This document shows positions 51,686 to 62,117 of a stretch of DNA of 64,000 nt, in pieces. Numbering within the stretch: the stretch's first letter is position 1; every line of letters starts with the position of its first letter. The position numbers and the translations under genes are program-made. The notes beneath the pieces were generated by a model. The model saw only the letters and a list, made by a program, of their open reading frames with translations. It searched no databases and was not told the DNA's origin. The stretch is from Zopfochytrium polystomum (lineage: Eukaryota > Chytridiomycota > Chytridiomycetes > Chytridiales > Chytridiaceae). The stretch is taken from assembly GCA_025765615.1 (NCBI GenBank), contig JAIVFJ010000211.1, positions 47,860 to 111,859 of the forward strand, given 5' to 3'.

Positions 51686-53311
51686 TCACTGCTTCCCGGC
51701 CGCCTCGGCCTCCTTGCCCCCCAGCCACCGGTACACGACCGAAAAATCCTTCTTCTCGAGCCCCTCTGTGGCCGCGACGATGCGGTAGACCTGTGCGGCG
51801 ACTGCGCCGAGGGTGACCGCGGCCTTTGCGTCCTGTGCGGCGTCGAGGGCCAGGCCGAGGTCCTTTGCCATTAGCGACGAGCCGAAGCCGCCCTCGTAGT
51901 CGCGCGAGGCCGGCACGTTGGGCAGCACGCCAGGGCAGGGGTTGTAGGTGTCGGTGGACCAGCAGCGGCCGGAGGAGCTGTTGAGGATCGAGGCGAGGAG
52001 CTTTGGGTCCATGCCTGCGATGATTTGTTGGTTGGGTTGCGAGTGGTGGGAAAATCGAAGCGCAAAAACGAGTTTGGTCAAAAGGGCGAATCCGACTAGA
52101 GGAATCACACACACACAGACGCGCGCGCAAACAAAAAAGAGAAAAATAAAAAAATCCGACAGTTTAAATACCCATTCGAACTCCCAAGTTCATCGTCTCG
52201 GACGCGGCAATCATTGAAATGCCGAGCAGCATATTGTTGCAAATCTTCGCGACCAAGCCGTTCCCGACGTCGCCGCACCACACCGACTTTGCGCCCATGT
52301 GCCTCAGGACCTCCTTCTCGGCGGCGTCAAAGACGGCCTGCGACGGCGCGCCCGTCATAAAGGTCAGGGTGGCGGCCTTTGCGCCAAGAGTGCCGCCCGA
52401 GACGGGGGCGTCAATGTAGACGGCCTTTGCGGTGGACGCTGCGGCGGCTGCGGCAATATACTTTGACGTCGGGACGTCGATGGTGGACGAGTCGACGAGA
52501 AGGGCGGACGACGAGGAGTCGAGGCCGGCGAGGACGCCGTGGGCGTCGTCGAGGTAGACTTCGCGGGCGTGCTTGCCCTCGGGCAGCATGGAGACGATGA
52601 CGTCGCATTCCTTTGCAAGGGAGCGCGGCGAGTCGTGGACAACGACGGTGGGCGCGGCAGCGGCGGCGGCGGACGATTCTTCCTTGAAGCGCTTGGCGGT
52701 GGGGAGGTGGGCGTCAAAGACGTGAAAGTGCGCGTCGGCGGTGGCCGCGGTTTTTGCGAGGAGGTTTGCGGCCATCGGGAACCCCATTTGGCCGAGGCCG
52801 ATGAAACCGATCGTCGGCTGTGGGAGGGGGTTGAAGTGGGGGCAAGGAAGGGGAGGGTCAAGGCGAGTTGAGCAAGGAGCGAGCACGCGATCAGGGACGC
52901 CGGCGGACCTTGGCGGGGACTGTAAAATCCGGGGGGGAAGGGAAAACCAAATAGAACGAAAGGGATCAGTCGCTCGCGATAAAGACGGACGCTATTGGCT
53001 GTAGTCGGGGCGGCGATGCGCGGTTGCGGTGGGGCCGCTAGGCGACAGCACTAGTGGGACCACCGCGACCACCAACCGCCCTACGACACCAGACGAAGTA
53101 ACATCACAGGCCCAAGACGCAAGACGCCAAACAGTCGCACTCGCGTTCGTTACGCTGTTTCACTGCACGCACTGGAGAGGGCCCTGCGCGAGGCGACGTG
53201 GGCCACGTTCGCGACGTTCGCAGCCGGGGCGGCGGCGGTGTTGGCGACCACCACCCGAGAGCGGAGCGGGTGCGCCGTCGCGACGGCGGCGATGGGTCGA
53301 ATCGGCCGCAT
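51686..53311 (-). CDS. HIBADH: Mitochondrial 3-hydroxyisobutyrate dehydrogenase
   Basis: Exons 53173-53311, 52909-52919 (11 nt), 52172-52817 and 51686-52014 join in phase to 374 aa. Residues 1-46 form an Arg/Ala-rich mitochondrial presequence (MRPIRPIAAVATAHPLRSRV...). The Rossmann motif GFIGLGQMG is at 54-62. The substrate signature DAPVSGGTLGAKAATLTFM and the catalytic-Lys segment GNGLVAKICNNMLLGISM follow, then DPKLLASILNSSSGRCWS and the terminal DFSVVYRWLGG typical of this enzyme. It oxidises 3-hydroxyisobutyrate to methylmalonate semialdehyde with NAD in valine breakdown. The enzyme identity is firm from exons 3-4; the first two exons are inferred from phase and presequence character. 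Introns are 253, 91 and 157 nt. Confidence 0.88.
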
Positions 53312-53318
53312 ATTCCAC

Positions 53319-53349
<31 letters not shown>

Positions 53350-53804
53350 TCTTTTTTTGTTTCTTTTCCGGTCTCCTTCTTTTTCGGGCAAAGGTCGTTC
53401 TACAGTTGTCGCCTGACACAAACCAAAACCCCACCAACAACGGAAAGGAAAAAAAAAAAAAAAAAATCCTCCCTTGCGACGCAAATGAATGAACAAACGC
53501 AACGTACCTTGCATTCCCAATAAAGTTCCCCCACTCCCCTAGCGACCACCCGACCCGATCCTGCTTCACAGCCGTCCTTGGTCGGGCTCGAGGTTTACAA
53601 AAAAATTTAAGCTTTGGGCTACCTAACCCTTTCTTCAGTGGCGGAGACAGGCGAGTACTCGACAACCCCCTGCTAGGTAAAGGCGTCGCTGGGTTGCCGT
53701 TGTCCTACGCCGCTTCGCTTTCCATTATTAAATGAACTGTATCGTGGTCTGATTGACAACAACCTGCGCGGGGAACTGAAAAACATCGAGAGATACCAAA
53801 TTAA
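53312..53804. other. Upstream region of the dehydrogenase gene
   Basis: T-runs and A-runs (53330-53350, 53449-53466); no gene supported. Confidence 0.4.
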
Positions 53805-54293
53805 TTGCATGCAAAGTCTACCAAGCACAAGCGGTCGTTCGTGGATTTAGCTGGGCGTCGCAGTCGAAATTGCTGGTGTGTCAACATAGCATCACCTCTC
53901 GAGAGTGGTGCGCGACTCCACCGCCGCCGGCGGCGGCCTCGACACCGCCTTCATCCGCTTCTCCGCCGCCGGCCCCCCTTCTCCCCCGTCGCGGCCCCCC
54001 TCTCCACCGACTTTACCCACGCGCAGTTCCACGTGCCCATGAACAAGGGTGTCCCCGCGGCGTCGCTGCCGCTGGGTATCGCGGACTGGAGGTCGTATCT
54101 GGCGGCGGCGCGCGGCGCGTTGGTTCACGCCGGAAAGAGGGGAAGGGCGGTCGTTGCGTTGCGTGGTCGAGTCGCCGGCGCGGGGCCGGCGGTGGGCCGG
54201 GTCGGCGGGCGATGCAAAGCTTTAGCAGCGAAGTCGACCTTTCGCTGCCTGTGCGAGCAGGACAACGACAACCGATTCTGTTTGCGGAGCTGA
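53805..54293 (+). other. Possible gene fragment with an ALPLG-x-AD-type motif
   Basis: The later part of this frame reads DFTHAQFHVPMNKGVPAASL then PLGIADWRSYLAAARGALVH, which looks coding and resembles VSALPLGVADRDAYLGAARR on the minus strand at 63.6-63.8 kb. The start of the frame is not convincing. Unknown family, probably a remnant. Confidence 0.3.
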
Positions 54294-54483
54294 CTGGTGG
54301 GAGAGGGGAAGTGGAGTGAAATAAACGGAGAGAGAGGGCCGAGACTGAAGGAGCAACCAATCCACATTTTCGTAACGCAACACGAGCAAGTCTGGCAAGG
54401 AAGGACGCCACGCTTTCAAACCTGCCAGAATTTAAATGCATTCGGCTCCGTTTTTGAGGGGTGGAGTTCAAGCTTGTCTTCGC

Positions 54484-54486
<3 letters not shown>

Positions 54487-54521
<35 letters not shown>
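54487..54521. repeat. 35-nt poly-A tract
   Basis: Uninterrupted A-run followed by ACAACAACAACTACTACTAC; could mark the 3' end of a retroposed sequence. Confidence 0.95.
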
Positions 54522-54522
<1 letters not shown>

Positions 54523-54999
54523 AACAACAACTACTACTACTACCACAAAAGGAAAGAGCGAAGCGATTTGCAGCGGGAAGTCACTCGCTGCGTCTGTGCC
54601 ATTTCGTCCGGCTCCTGACTTGAACGTCATTGCTACAAAACGAACACGAGCAAAGCTGGAGCGATACTCCGTTTCCTTTTGTTGTTGAGTTCCGGTTCTT
54701 GAAAAGGTTATCGTTCTTCCGATAGGCAGCAATTGAGACGCGGGAGAGAAAGACACCCACGATAACGGGAGCAAGACAGGCAAGACAGGCAAGACAGGCA
54801 TCAGTGCGGAGCGTGTGTGACATGTGACTTGCCCAAATGTGGAAAATCCGGGAACACGCGCGTGGACAGCTGCCAGTCATGTGCCCATCCGCACTGTCGT
54901 GTTTGGTATTTGAACCAGCCACTTCACTGCGATACGAGCACGACGGACCGACAGGCTTCCGATATGTCCACCACCAACAACAACAACAACAATAACGAG
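54522..54999. other. Intergenic, no gene recognised
   Basis: Includes a short CAGGCAAGA tandem near 54775-54800. Confidence 0.4.
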
Positions 55000-55011
55000 T
55001 ATACATAAATA
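55000..55011 (+). promoter_or_regulatory. TATA box candidate
   Basis: TATACATAAATA, 86-97 bp upstream of the 58-aa peptide start. Confidence 0.5.
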
Positions 55012-55096
55012 GATGACAGCGGTTTCCTCTCGTTCCATCCTCCTCCACCACAGCCAAAACACTCTTTCTCAAAGAAACCAACACGCAATAATAAAA

Positions 55097-55386
55097 ATGA
55101 ACAAGAAGATCGCACTCCTCATCGCTGCCTTCTTCGTGGCCTTCACCGCAAGCGCCAGCGCGACGCCTCTGGGCGACAACGCGGGTGAGAGTTTCGAGTC
55201 AAGAGGACGCCGCACCGCCGACAATTCTTTGCCCCACATCTAATGATCGTCTACATATCGTTCCGATCCGTTCCCTCTTTCTCCCATCACCGTTCAGCCC
55301 CCGCACAAACGTGCTGCTGCTACGTTGAAACACCAAGCGGTGTCATCAAGTGCGTCAGTCATTCGAAGGCCTGCTGCGACATCTAA
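55097..55386 (+). CDS. Small cysteine-rich secreted peptide, 58 aa, two exons
   Basis: Exons 55097-55184 and 55298-55386 join in phase (GCG G|CC). Signal peptide about 1-22 (MNKKIALLIAAFFVAFTASA). The mature peptide of about 35 residues has six cysteines in the order CCC..C..CC (TCCCYVETPSG, IKCVSHSKACCDI), ending right after the last pair. The intron is 113 nt. The pattern suggests three disulfides and an extracellular role such as a defensive or effector peptide, but I recognise no family. AAAATGAAC at the start is a good fungal context. Confidence 0.65.
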
Positions 55387-55929
55387 AGAAAGGTAGGTGA
55401 TCCCCAGTTCTACCTTCCCCGCTCGTCCCTCCCTCCTGCTGAAGCCGTCCTCATTCGGCTAGAGCCGCAGGAGCCCAGTCACGACGATTTGTTCATTGAA
55501 TATTTCAGTACCCCTCGCGCACCACCTCCAACGGACGAGGCTGTTTGTGGGCAGGGGATGGTGTTGTTTTCTTTTTTTGGAGTGTTTTTCTTGGCCGCCC
55601 AAATCTTTTGACCTCAGCCACCTTAATTTCCGAAATCTCATAACAAAGTCTTTGAGACCCGTTATCACTGTGGGCCGCCGGGACCCAACCAAAACTGTTT
55701 TTCTGGGCTGGTCACTGTGAAGTTTCACAAAAGTATGATTTGCCCCAACCAACGGGACACGTTAGGACTGTATTGAGCTAATGTATTCCTGTGAGTTGAT
55801 GCAGGATTAACTTAGAGGTAACTGTGCAGCGCAAAAATGAAAATAATAGCGTAAGATATCTGGCTGAGTAAAATCAAATTTATTTTCCAACCCAAACCCA
55901 AAATGCAACAATGCAAGTCAACGTTCCGG
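55387..55929. other. Downstream spacer, no gene recognised
   Basis: No supported coding region. Confidence 0.4.
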
Positions 55930-56160
55930 CGGTAATGGTTAAAATAACAGGAAAAAGTTTCAACAATGAATCAACCGTTCCCATGGAAAGGGAACGGTTG
56001 GACTTAAAAAGGAAAACTTCCAGCACAAAACCAACCGTACGGTGAAACATAGAAGGAAAAACTTCCGACACGAATTCAACCGTCCGCACGGGAATGATTA
56101 AACTTTAAACGAAAAACTTCCAACACAAAATCATCCGTTCCCAACCGGTTGGATTTATAA
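55930..56160. repeat. Diverged minisatellite, about 4 units of 50-60 bp
   Basis: Each unit contains GGAAAAACTTCC followed by (A)CACAAAATCAACCGT and a CCGTTCCC-like palindrome (CCGTTCCCATGGAAAGGGAACGG at one unit). A minus-strand frame through it repeats FVxEVF, a by-product of the repeat. Confidence 0.7.
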
Positions 56161-57531
56161 CCGTGCCACTGAGAAAACAAGCACGGGCAGAGAATAAGTC
56201 AGAAAAAAGGGGGGGAAAAGGCAAAACGCTCCGCGCTGTCAAATCACGCGCAAAGCGGAAAAGAAGTCAATTCGGTTAAGGCACAAACGGCTATTAGAGA
56301 TGCAAAAAGCCTCACTGGTGCCTTAGCGGTGGGGCACCGCTTTCTTCTGGTCGTCTCTCCCAGCGCTGCTGCGCAGCTGCAACCTTTGCCAAGTTGTGCC
56401 AGCGTCTAATTAGTGTAAAAAAAGGAAACTGGATATTTCTTACGTTCTGTCGGTTCCAAAAGGGGTGAACAGCATTTGTGTTATACAGGGTAGAGGTGTT
56501 GGCTGTGTTGGTGGGACGGGAGAGCTACGTTGCCAAGGACCTCGCCTCCCCACGGTCAAGGGATTCGCCGCAGATCAAACCTTCCGTGTGTGGACGTGTG
56601 TGGCAGATATTGAGTGAGAAAAGTGCCAAGAAGCCGCAGAAAAGAACGACGATACCACTCACGAGTGTCCTTGCCGACTGCGGCGGCCGTGGTTTCCCCT
56701 GACCTTTCCGCTTCACCATCCTCACAGACGCTCTCACAGCCGCAGCCAGCCCTCCCTGCGAAACACGGCTGCGGTCACAGGCCAACGCTTCTCGTCTTTT
56801 CCCCCAAGTCAGCCTCTGCAACGTCCTTGCGCAGACAGGAATGGATGACGCTAGAGTATGTACGAATGGATGGAAACAAGTCATCAGGGTTGCGGATGCG
56901 CCGGCCAAAGAAGGGCAAGGACGAAAGCTAGGTTCCACCATTGCACCACTACGCACTGCACAGATGCGGCTCAAGGATCTGTGCGTGAGGAAACGAAGGA
57001 GCGTGGTAGGCGTGGCAAAGGGAAGGTGGGGATGTGCGTTAGCATGGGGAAAGTGAGCGAAGTGAAAAGGCCCTTCTGGCGATGGGAGCATCTGGGGCGA
57101 TGGCAGCGCTCAAATACCTGCAGAGAAGTATGAACAGGTCAGAGAATCTTAATAAAGTACGACCAATGTGCGTACACTCCAACAGGAATGACTGAGACAG
57201 ACTCTCCTTGGAACTAGTGACATCTCAATTAACACTATTGCTCGGCTGCCCACTTTTTTTCTCCCATTCGAAAGAAATCTTGGCCAATCGTCGCTGTCAC
57301 CGGCTGGCCTTCGTTATTGTTCACCGGACTTTACATAATTCTTCAACAGCAAATCAAATCTACATTTGAACCAACAGTCTTGTCCGTCTGCTCTGCCCGA
57401 TCAGCAAATCATCCCTGCAACGAGTACAGCCAAAGCTCCAACCCCCGCCGGCGCGCAGGCTCAACGCAAGGCAGGAGAAAAATGAATTTCGTTCTGGGCG
57501 GCGACCAAGAATATACAACGTTGTTTGTTTA
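56161..57531. other. Intergenic, no gene recognised
   Basis: A minus-strand frame (56525-57091) is open for 188 codons but has no domain or signal; not accepted as a gene. Confidence 0.35.
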
Positions 57532-58489
57532 TTAAAAGCTCCTGCTTTTGTTTTTCACGGTCCATCCTGCCGGTCCGCGGGCACCATGCGACCTCCAAAG
57601 GCACCCACCGCCGGCAGCATGGGAGGCGACGGCAGCGTCGGCGGCGGGGGCGGAATCCTCATGGCTGTCGCCTCGGCGCACAGCGTGAACGCGCCGTGGT
57701 CGCGGCGACGAACGCCGCTCGCGGGTCTCGGACGCAGGAGGCTGCACACGACGGCGGTGGCGTAGACGGCGCAAACGTCGACGGGAACGGCGTCCGGCGC
57801 GCGCTTGCCGCCGCCGCTCTGGTCGGCGGCGGCGGCGCAGCCGGGTGCGGTGGCGGCTGCGGTGACGCGAGCGGCGTCGGTTGTGGGCCACCAGCCGGGG
57901 CTCGGGTACTGCATGGACGGCGCGACGGCGGGAAGGCGGATGACGGCCGTCTCGATTTGGCCTGAGACGTCGACAGAGGCGGGTGGTGGATGGTTCCGCC
58001 GCATGGATAGCTGGCCGCGCGAATGAACGAGCGTCGTCTGCGCCGTGGTCGTCGTCTTTGTCGTGGTCGCCGGGGTGGTGCGGGAAGGGATCGGATGTCG
58101 CGCGGACAAAGAGGCGGGCGCTGACCTTGCGGGCGGCGTCGAAGCAGGCATCCGTGGAGGCGGCGGAGCCGCAATGGAGAAAGACGTCTGCGGACGAGAT
58201 GCCACAGTCGGTTGGATCGTCGGTGAGAGCGGGGCGGTGTATGGTCAGACGGGGGGGTGGTGGGGTTGCCGTCGCAGAGCGCGGGGGAAAGTAGGGAGTC
58301 ATCTTCGGCGGGGATTTTGGCAAAGTGGGGTAATTGGGGTGACTGATGTGGCGGGAGCCACAGGTGGACGCGTGCGACGGCGTGGCGCGGGTGCAGCAAG
58401 GAGAGGGCACATACTGCGGCGAGGGCGAAGGAGTCGCCGCAACCGACGACGACGACCGTGAGGCCGTGGAGCGGGTTGTCAGGGGACAT
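57532..58489 (-). pseudogene. Coding-looking region in three frames, unknown protein
   Basis: From an ATG at 58489 the minus strand reads MSPDNPLHGLTVVVVGCGDS then FALAAVCALSLLHP, a beta-strand plus glycine-turn resembling a Rossmann start. Next, in a second frame, comes DDPTDCGISSADVFLHCGSA and DAARKVSARLFVRAT. Then, in a third frame, SGQIETAVIRLPAVAPSMQY and PSPGWWPTTDAARV. The order suggests one protein, but I cannot find GT-AG introns that join the parts. Either a decayed gene or one with unusual introns. Confidence 0.4.
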
Positions 58490-59021
58490 ATGCGGTGCTT
58501 TCTGTCTGTAGGAGGGAAAGTAAGTCGTGAGTTCTTCTGCCTCCGATCTCCGTCCCTTAATGTTCTGTGCAATCTGTCGAACGTCGCTTGTTGTTGGGAG
58601 TGCTTCCGCGGCTGTCTTCGGGGCCGATCGGGCGGGTAAAGTACCGCGGAGCCAGTATTTTTTCCCTTTCAGTTGCGATCCATCGCACAGGAAGGAGCGA
58701 CGCTTCGATTGGTGGCCCCTCCTTGGATGAGATTTTACCTACAAGCACAATTAAACCAGCCAAGGGTGCCACCCCGCTGTCTTCGACGCCTCCTCGCCTG
58801 TCTTCCACAAACGGTGCGCATCCATGGGAAAAAGATCGGTCTCGAAAGAGCTTTTTCCCGTTTCCCCGCGCGAGCTGTCTTCCACCATTCAACCAGAATC
58901 ATCTTTCAAACAAGATTTCCCAATCTTTTACCCGTTTTCATGTAATCCCTTTGTTATCTCTGCGCCCGCTGCCGCCGCGTGATGCTGGAGAGCAAGCCCC
59001 GTTCGCAAAAAGACGCTCCTC
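58490..59021. other. No recognisable gene
   Basis: Overlapping short frames without domain signatures. Confidence 0.35.
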
Positions 59022-59318
59022 GTGCCCGTTCACGTCTTCACTCACAACATGGCCGGTGTAGAGGGAATAGACCTCCATCCAGTCGCTCTCTGCGCTCACA
59101 CGACAGGCGCGATCGGTGAATTCTCTGAATGTCGCTTCAGGCGGCACGTCCGACTTAAACCACGGTCGCGACGGGCAATCGACTTTCGCGCCTTTGCGTC
59201 ATTGAAAGTGACGGCGGTGCTCGCGGCGGCGGCGGCGGCTTGTGCGGGAGCGATGGTGCACTACGTGTGGGTGGAACAGGTGGAGAGGAGGCCCAGAGGC
59301 GCGAACTGGGCCGCCTAG
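59022..59318 (+). CDS. Possible small membrane protein or C-terminal exon
   Basis: The last 40 codons read FASLKVTAVLAAAAAACAGA then MVHYVWVEQVERRPRGANWA, a transmembrane-like segment followed by a charged tail. The earlier part is less convincing and may be non-coding. Could be the last exon of a small mitochondrial or membrane protein; no family recognised. Confidence 0.3.
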   Translation: MPVHVFTHNMAGVEGIDLHPVALCAHTTGAIGEFSECRFRRHVRLKPRSRRAIDFRAFASLKVTAVLAAAAAACAGAMVHYVWVEQVERRPRGANWAA

Positions 59319-59806
59319 GGTTGTCCAGAAGCGGTCCAATGCTGGGGAAGCGATCGACATCTACCACTTTCCAGAGTTTTCATTTTAGGCTTTCAGATGT
59401 GTGCTGACAGCCGTCGGCTGCCGGACGTTGTAAGAAAGCAGGCAATCCTGTCTTATTCGATTTGAAAGGAGGCGGAGCGGGGCATAAAACAAAAAAACCT
59501 AAAACTTTGGTTTGGTAGAAATCGCTGTGTATGGTGTTTCTTTTTTTTAAAGGAGTTTAAGTGGCCTTTCTCTTTCAAAACCATGACACAGTGGATCACT
59601 TATATGCAAAAAAGCGTCAATGAACTAAGAAGAGAAACCAACAAACTATTTTAATTTGCCTTACGTAAACCTTGCTGTGCACTTTTACCCGTTGAGAATC
59701 GTCGGGCAGTCTTGGCGGAGCTGCCAAGAGATGCCAAATTTGCTGGGGTGTTTGCGCGTGATGTTGGGATCATGGAAATAGGAAATTGAGTGGAATGTTA
59801 GGGAGG
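59319..59806. other. Intergenic, AT-rich
   Basis: No gene seen. Confidence 0.4.

Positions 59807-59864
<58 letters not shown>
59807..59864. repeat. (GA)n microsatellite
   Basis: About 28 GA units with one GG interruption, 430 bp upstream of the tannase-like gene. Confidence 0.95.
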
Positions 59865-59867
<3 letters not shown>

Positions 59868-60291
59868 CCACCGCCAAGTAACAGTAAGGCCCGCCTCGAC
59901 CCAAAACAGGAATGCCGTTTGGTTAATGGTCCCGTTTTTTTCGATTTGCAGGCGTGACGCGTCAAACAAAATGCCAAATCCGCGAAAGCCGGTGTCTCGG
60001 CGGGAGCTCTTTCGTTTCTTTTGTTTATTGCTTTCCTTTTTTGGCCTTTCGTCGCTTCCGCCTCTTTTTCGGGGAGAAACTAAAAAAAAAAAAACCAACT
60101 CTCATGGACACAAATCGTTGCTTTTGTTTTTCACTGTGGCTGGGTCGGGCCACTGGGCCAAGGCCGCTTCTCACTTCGTCTTGGCGCGTCGCGAAGGGAA
60201 TGCGCTCCCCCGAAGCAGTACAAAATGGAGAGCCCACTTCAAGCAAACACCGACGCTCCAGCACCGAGAACAAACACCCTCTCCCCAAGCA

Positions 60292-62117
60292 ATGAAGATA
60301 CTCTCCTCCCACAGGAACTTGCACCACTTCGCCCTTACGGTGGCTGCAGCTCTCCAAGGCGTCACCGCACTGCCGTACGGAGCAGCCAGCACTCAGTGCT
60401 CCTCCTCCAGTGAGGCCGCCTCTTTCGCCAGCCTCTCGTATGTCGCGCCGATCGTGGACTGTGCGTCTCTGCTCTCTGTGGACCTCACCGACATTGGCGG
60501 TGCCGGAAGCAACATTTCGGCCGCCGCGACCACCACCAGCAACGGGATATCGTACTGCTCGGTGACCGGTGAGCTGCCGCCCGCTATTGGATGGCAGGTG
60601 CTGCTGCCCGTCGCCACGTGGGCCCAGCGATACATGCAATCCGGCTGCGGCGGCCTCTGCGGCTCAATAAGCACCTCTCCGAGCGTGGCGTACGGAAATG
60701 AGTTGGTCAACAACGGTACGTTTGTTCTGGCCGGAACCAACATGGACGGCGGCAGCGACGGCCTGTTTGGCCTCGATAGGGACAAGCGTGTGGCGTTTGC
60801 TTACGGCGCGCAGCACAAGCTCGCCCTCCTGTCCAAAAAGCTTATCAAGGCGTACTACGGCCAGGACGCCAAGTACTCGTACTTTAACGGCTGCTCGGAC
60901 GGTGGCCGCGAGGCCGTGATGGAAGCCCTGCGCTACCCGGACGACTTTGACGGCATCCTCGCCGGCGCCCCGGCGTTCCTGTTCCAGTTCCAAAACAGCT
61001 TGCACCACGGCTACCTCGCCGTCAGCAACACGAACGCCGACGGCACCCACAAACTGCTTTCGTCGCGCCTTTCCATCATCCACCAAGCCGTTATGGACGC
61101 GTGCGACGGGCTGGACGGCCTTGCCGACGGTCTGCTCAGCGACCCGCGCCTCTGCACCTTTGACCCAGCGACCATCCAGTGCAAAGACGACGCCGGCGAC
61201 ACCACGTCGTGCCTGACATCCGACGAAGTCTCGACCATCAACGCCTTTTACAACGGGCCGCACGACCCCGTCTCCGGGCTCCCGCTGACAGTGGGCGAGG
61301 AGCAGCGCGGCGCCGAGCTAGCATGGAACGGCGTCTGCGTCGGCTCAACCGCAACAGCCAGCGTCATGAGCAGTAGCATCGCGCTCGCGGCGCTGCCCAA
61401 CCTCATTCTCGACACATACCCAGGCGCCAACTACACCCTCGCGGACCTCGTCTTCGCCAACTCGACCATCGATCTCCTCCGCGCGCGCCACCCGCTGCTG
61501 GACGCCGTCAGCGCGGACCTGTCGCCCTTCCGCTCCGCGGGGCACAAGCTGATCCTGTACCACGGGTGGGCGGACCCGCACATCTCGCCGCGGACCACGA
61601 TCGCGTATTACGAGGCGCTCCAGAAGCACATGGGCGTCGCGGCCGTCGACGAGTTTGTGAGGTTGTACTTGCTGCCGGGGATGTACCACTGCGGCGACGG
61701 GTACGGGCCGTCGTACTTTGACTTGGTCTCGCCCATCTTGGCGTGGGGTCGAGGGCGGCGTCGCGCCGTTCGCTGTCAACACGAGCACCGTGAACCCCGA
61801 CGGGTCGACGGCCACGGGCACCGGCGGCGCCGGGGGCGCTGGCGGGCCGCCGACGGGTGCAACGAGCGGGGCGACCGGGGGTGCCTCGGTTACGGCGACC
61901 GCGACCGGGTCTTCGGTGGCCGCCTCCACGACTACGGCGGCGGCGATGGCGACGAACCGGCCTGTCTACCCTTACCCGATGCTGCCAAAGTACACGGGGT
62001 CCGGTAGCCTGTTGGAAAGCGGCAAACTTTGTGGCCGGAGAGCCCTTGTACACGCAAAAGACGGCGTTCTGGTTGGGCCAGGACTTTTTCGACCCGTACA
62101 CCCCGATCGAGGGATGA
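60292..62117 (+). CDS. Tannase/feruloyl esterase family secreted esterase, two frameshifts
   Basis: The ATG at 60292 begins a signal peptide (to about residue 26). Family landmarks: YFNGCSDGGREAVMEALRYP with the catalytic Ser202 next to Cys201, FDGILAGAPAF, the Ca-site region NAFYNGPHDPVSGLPL, LYHGWADPHISP with the catalytic Asp, and LPGMYHCGDGYGPSYFD with the catalytic His beside its partner Cys. Secreted members hydrolyse tannin or feruloyl esters. After SPILAW an extra base in a G-run (61744-61748) shifts the frame to VEGGVAPFAVNTSTVNPDGS and RPVYPYPMLPKYTGSG. A second extra base in an A-run (about 62023) shifts to NFVAGEPLYTQKTAFWLGQD, ending at the TGA at 62117. Both lie in homopolymers, so sequence error is as likely as real damage. 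About 607 aa if both are corrected. Confidence 0.85.

Noticed and set aside
56525..57091. 188-codon minus-strand frame as a gene
   Set aside because: No signal peptide, domain, splice signals or conserved copy; composition is non-specific.
59926..60291. Upstream extension of the tannase-like frame to 59926
   Set aside because: The signal peptide begins at 60292; the upstream part translates A- and T-runs typical of a 5' untranslated region.
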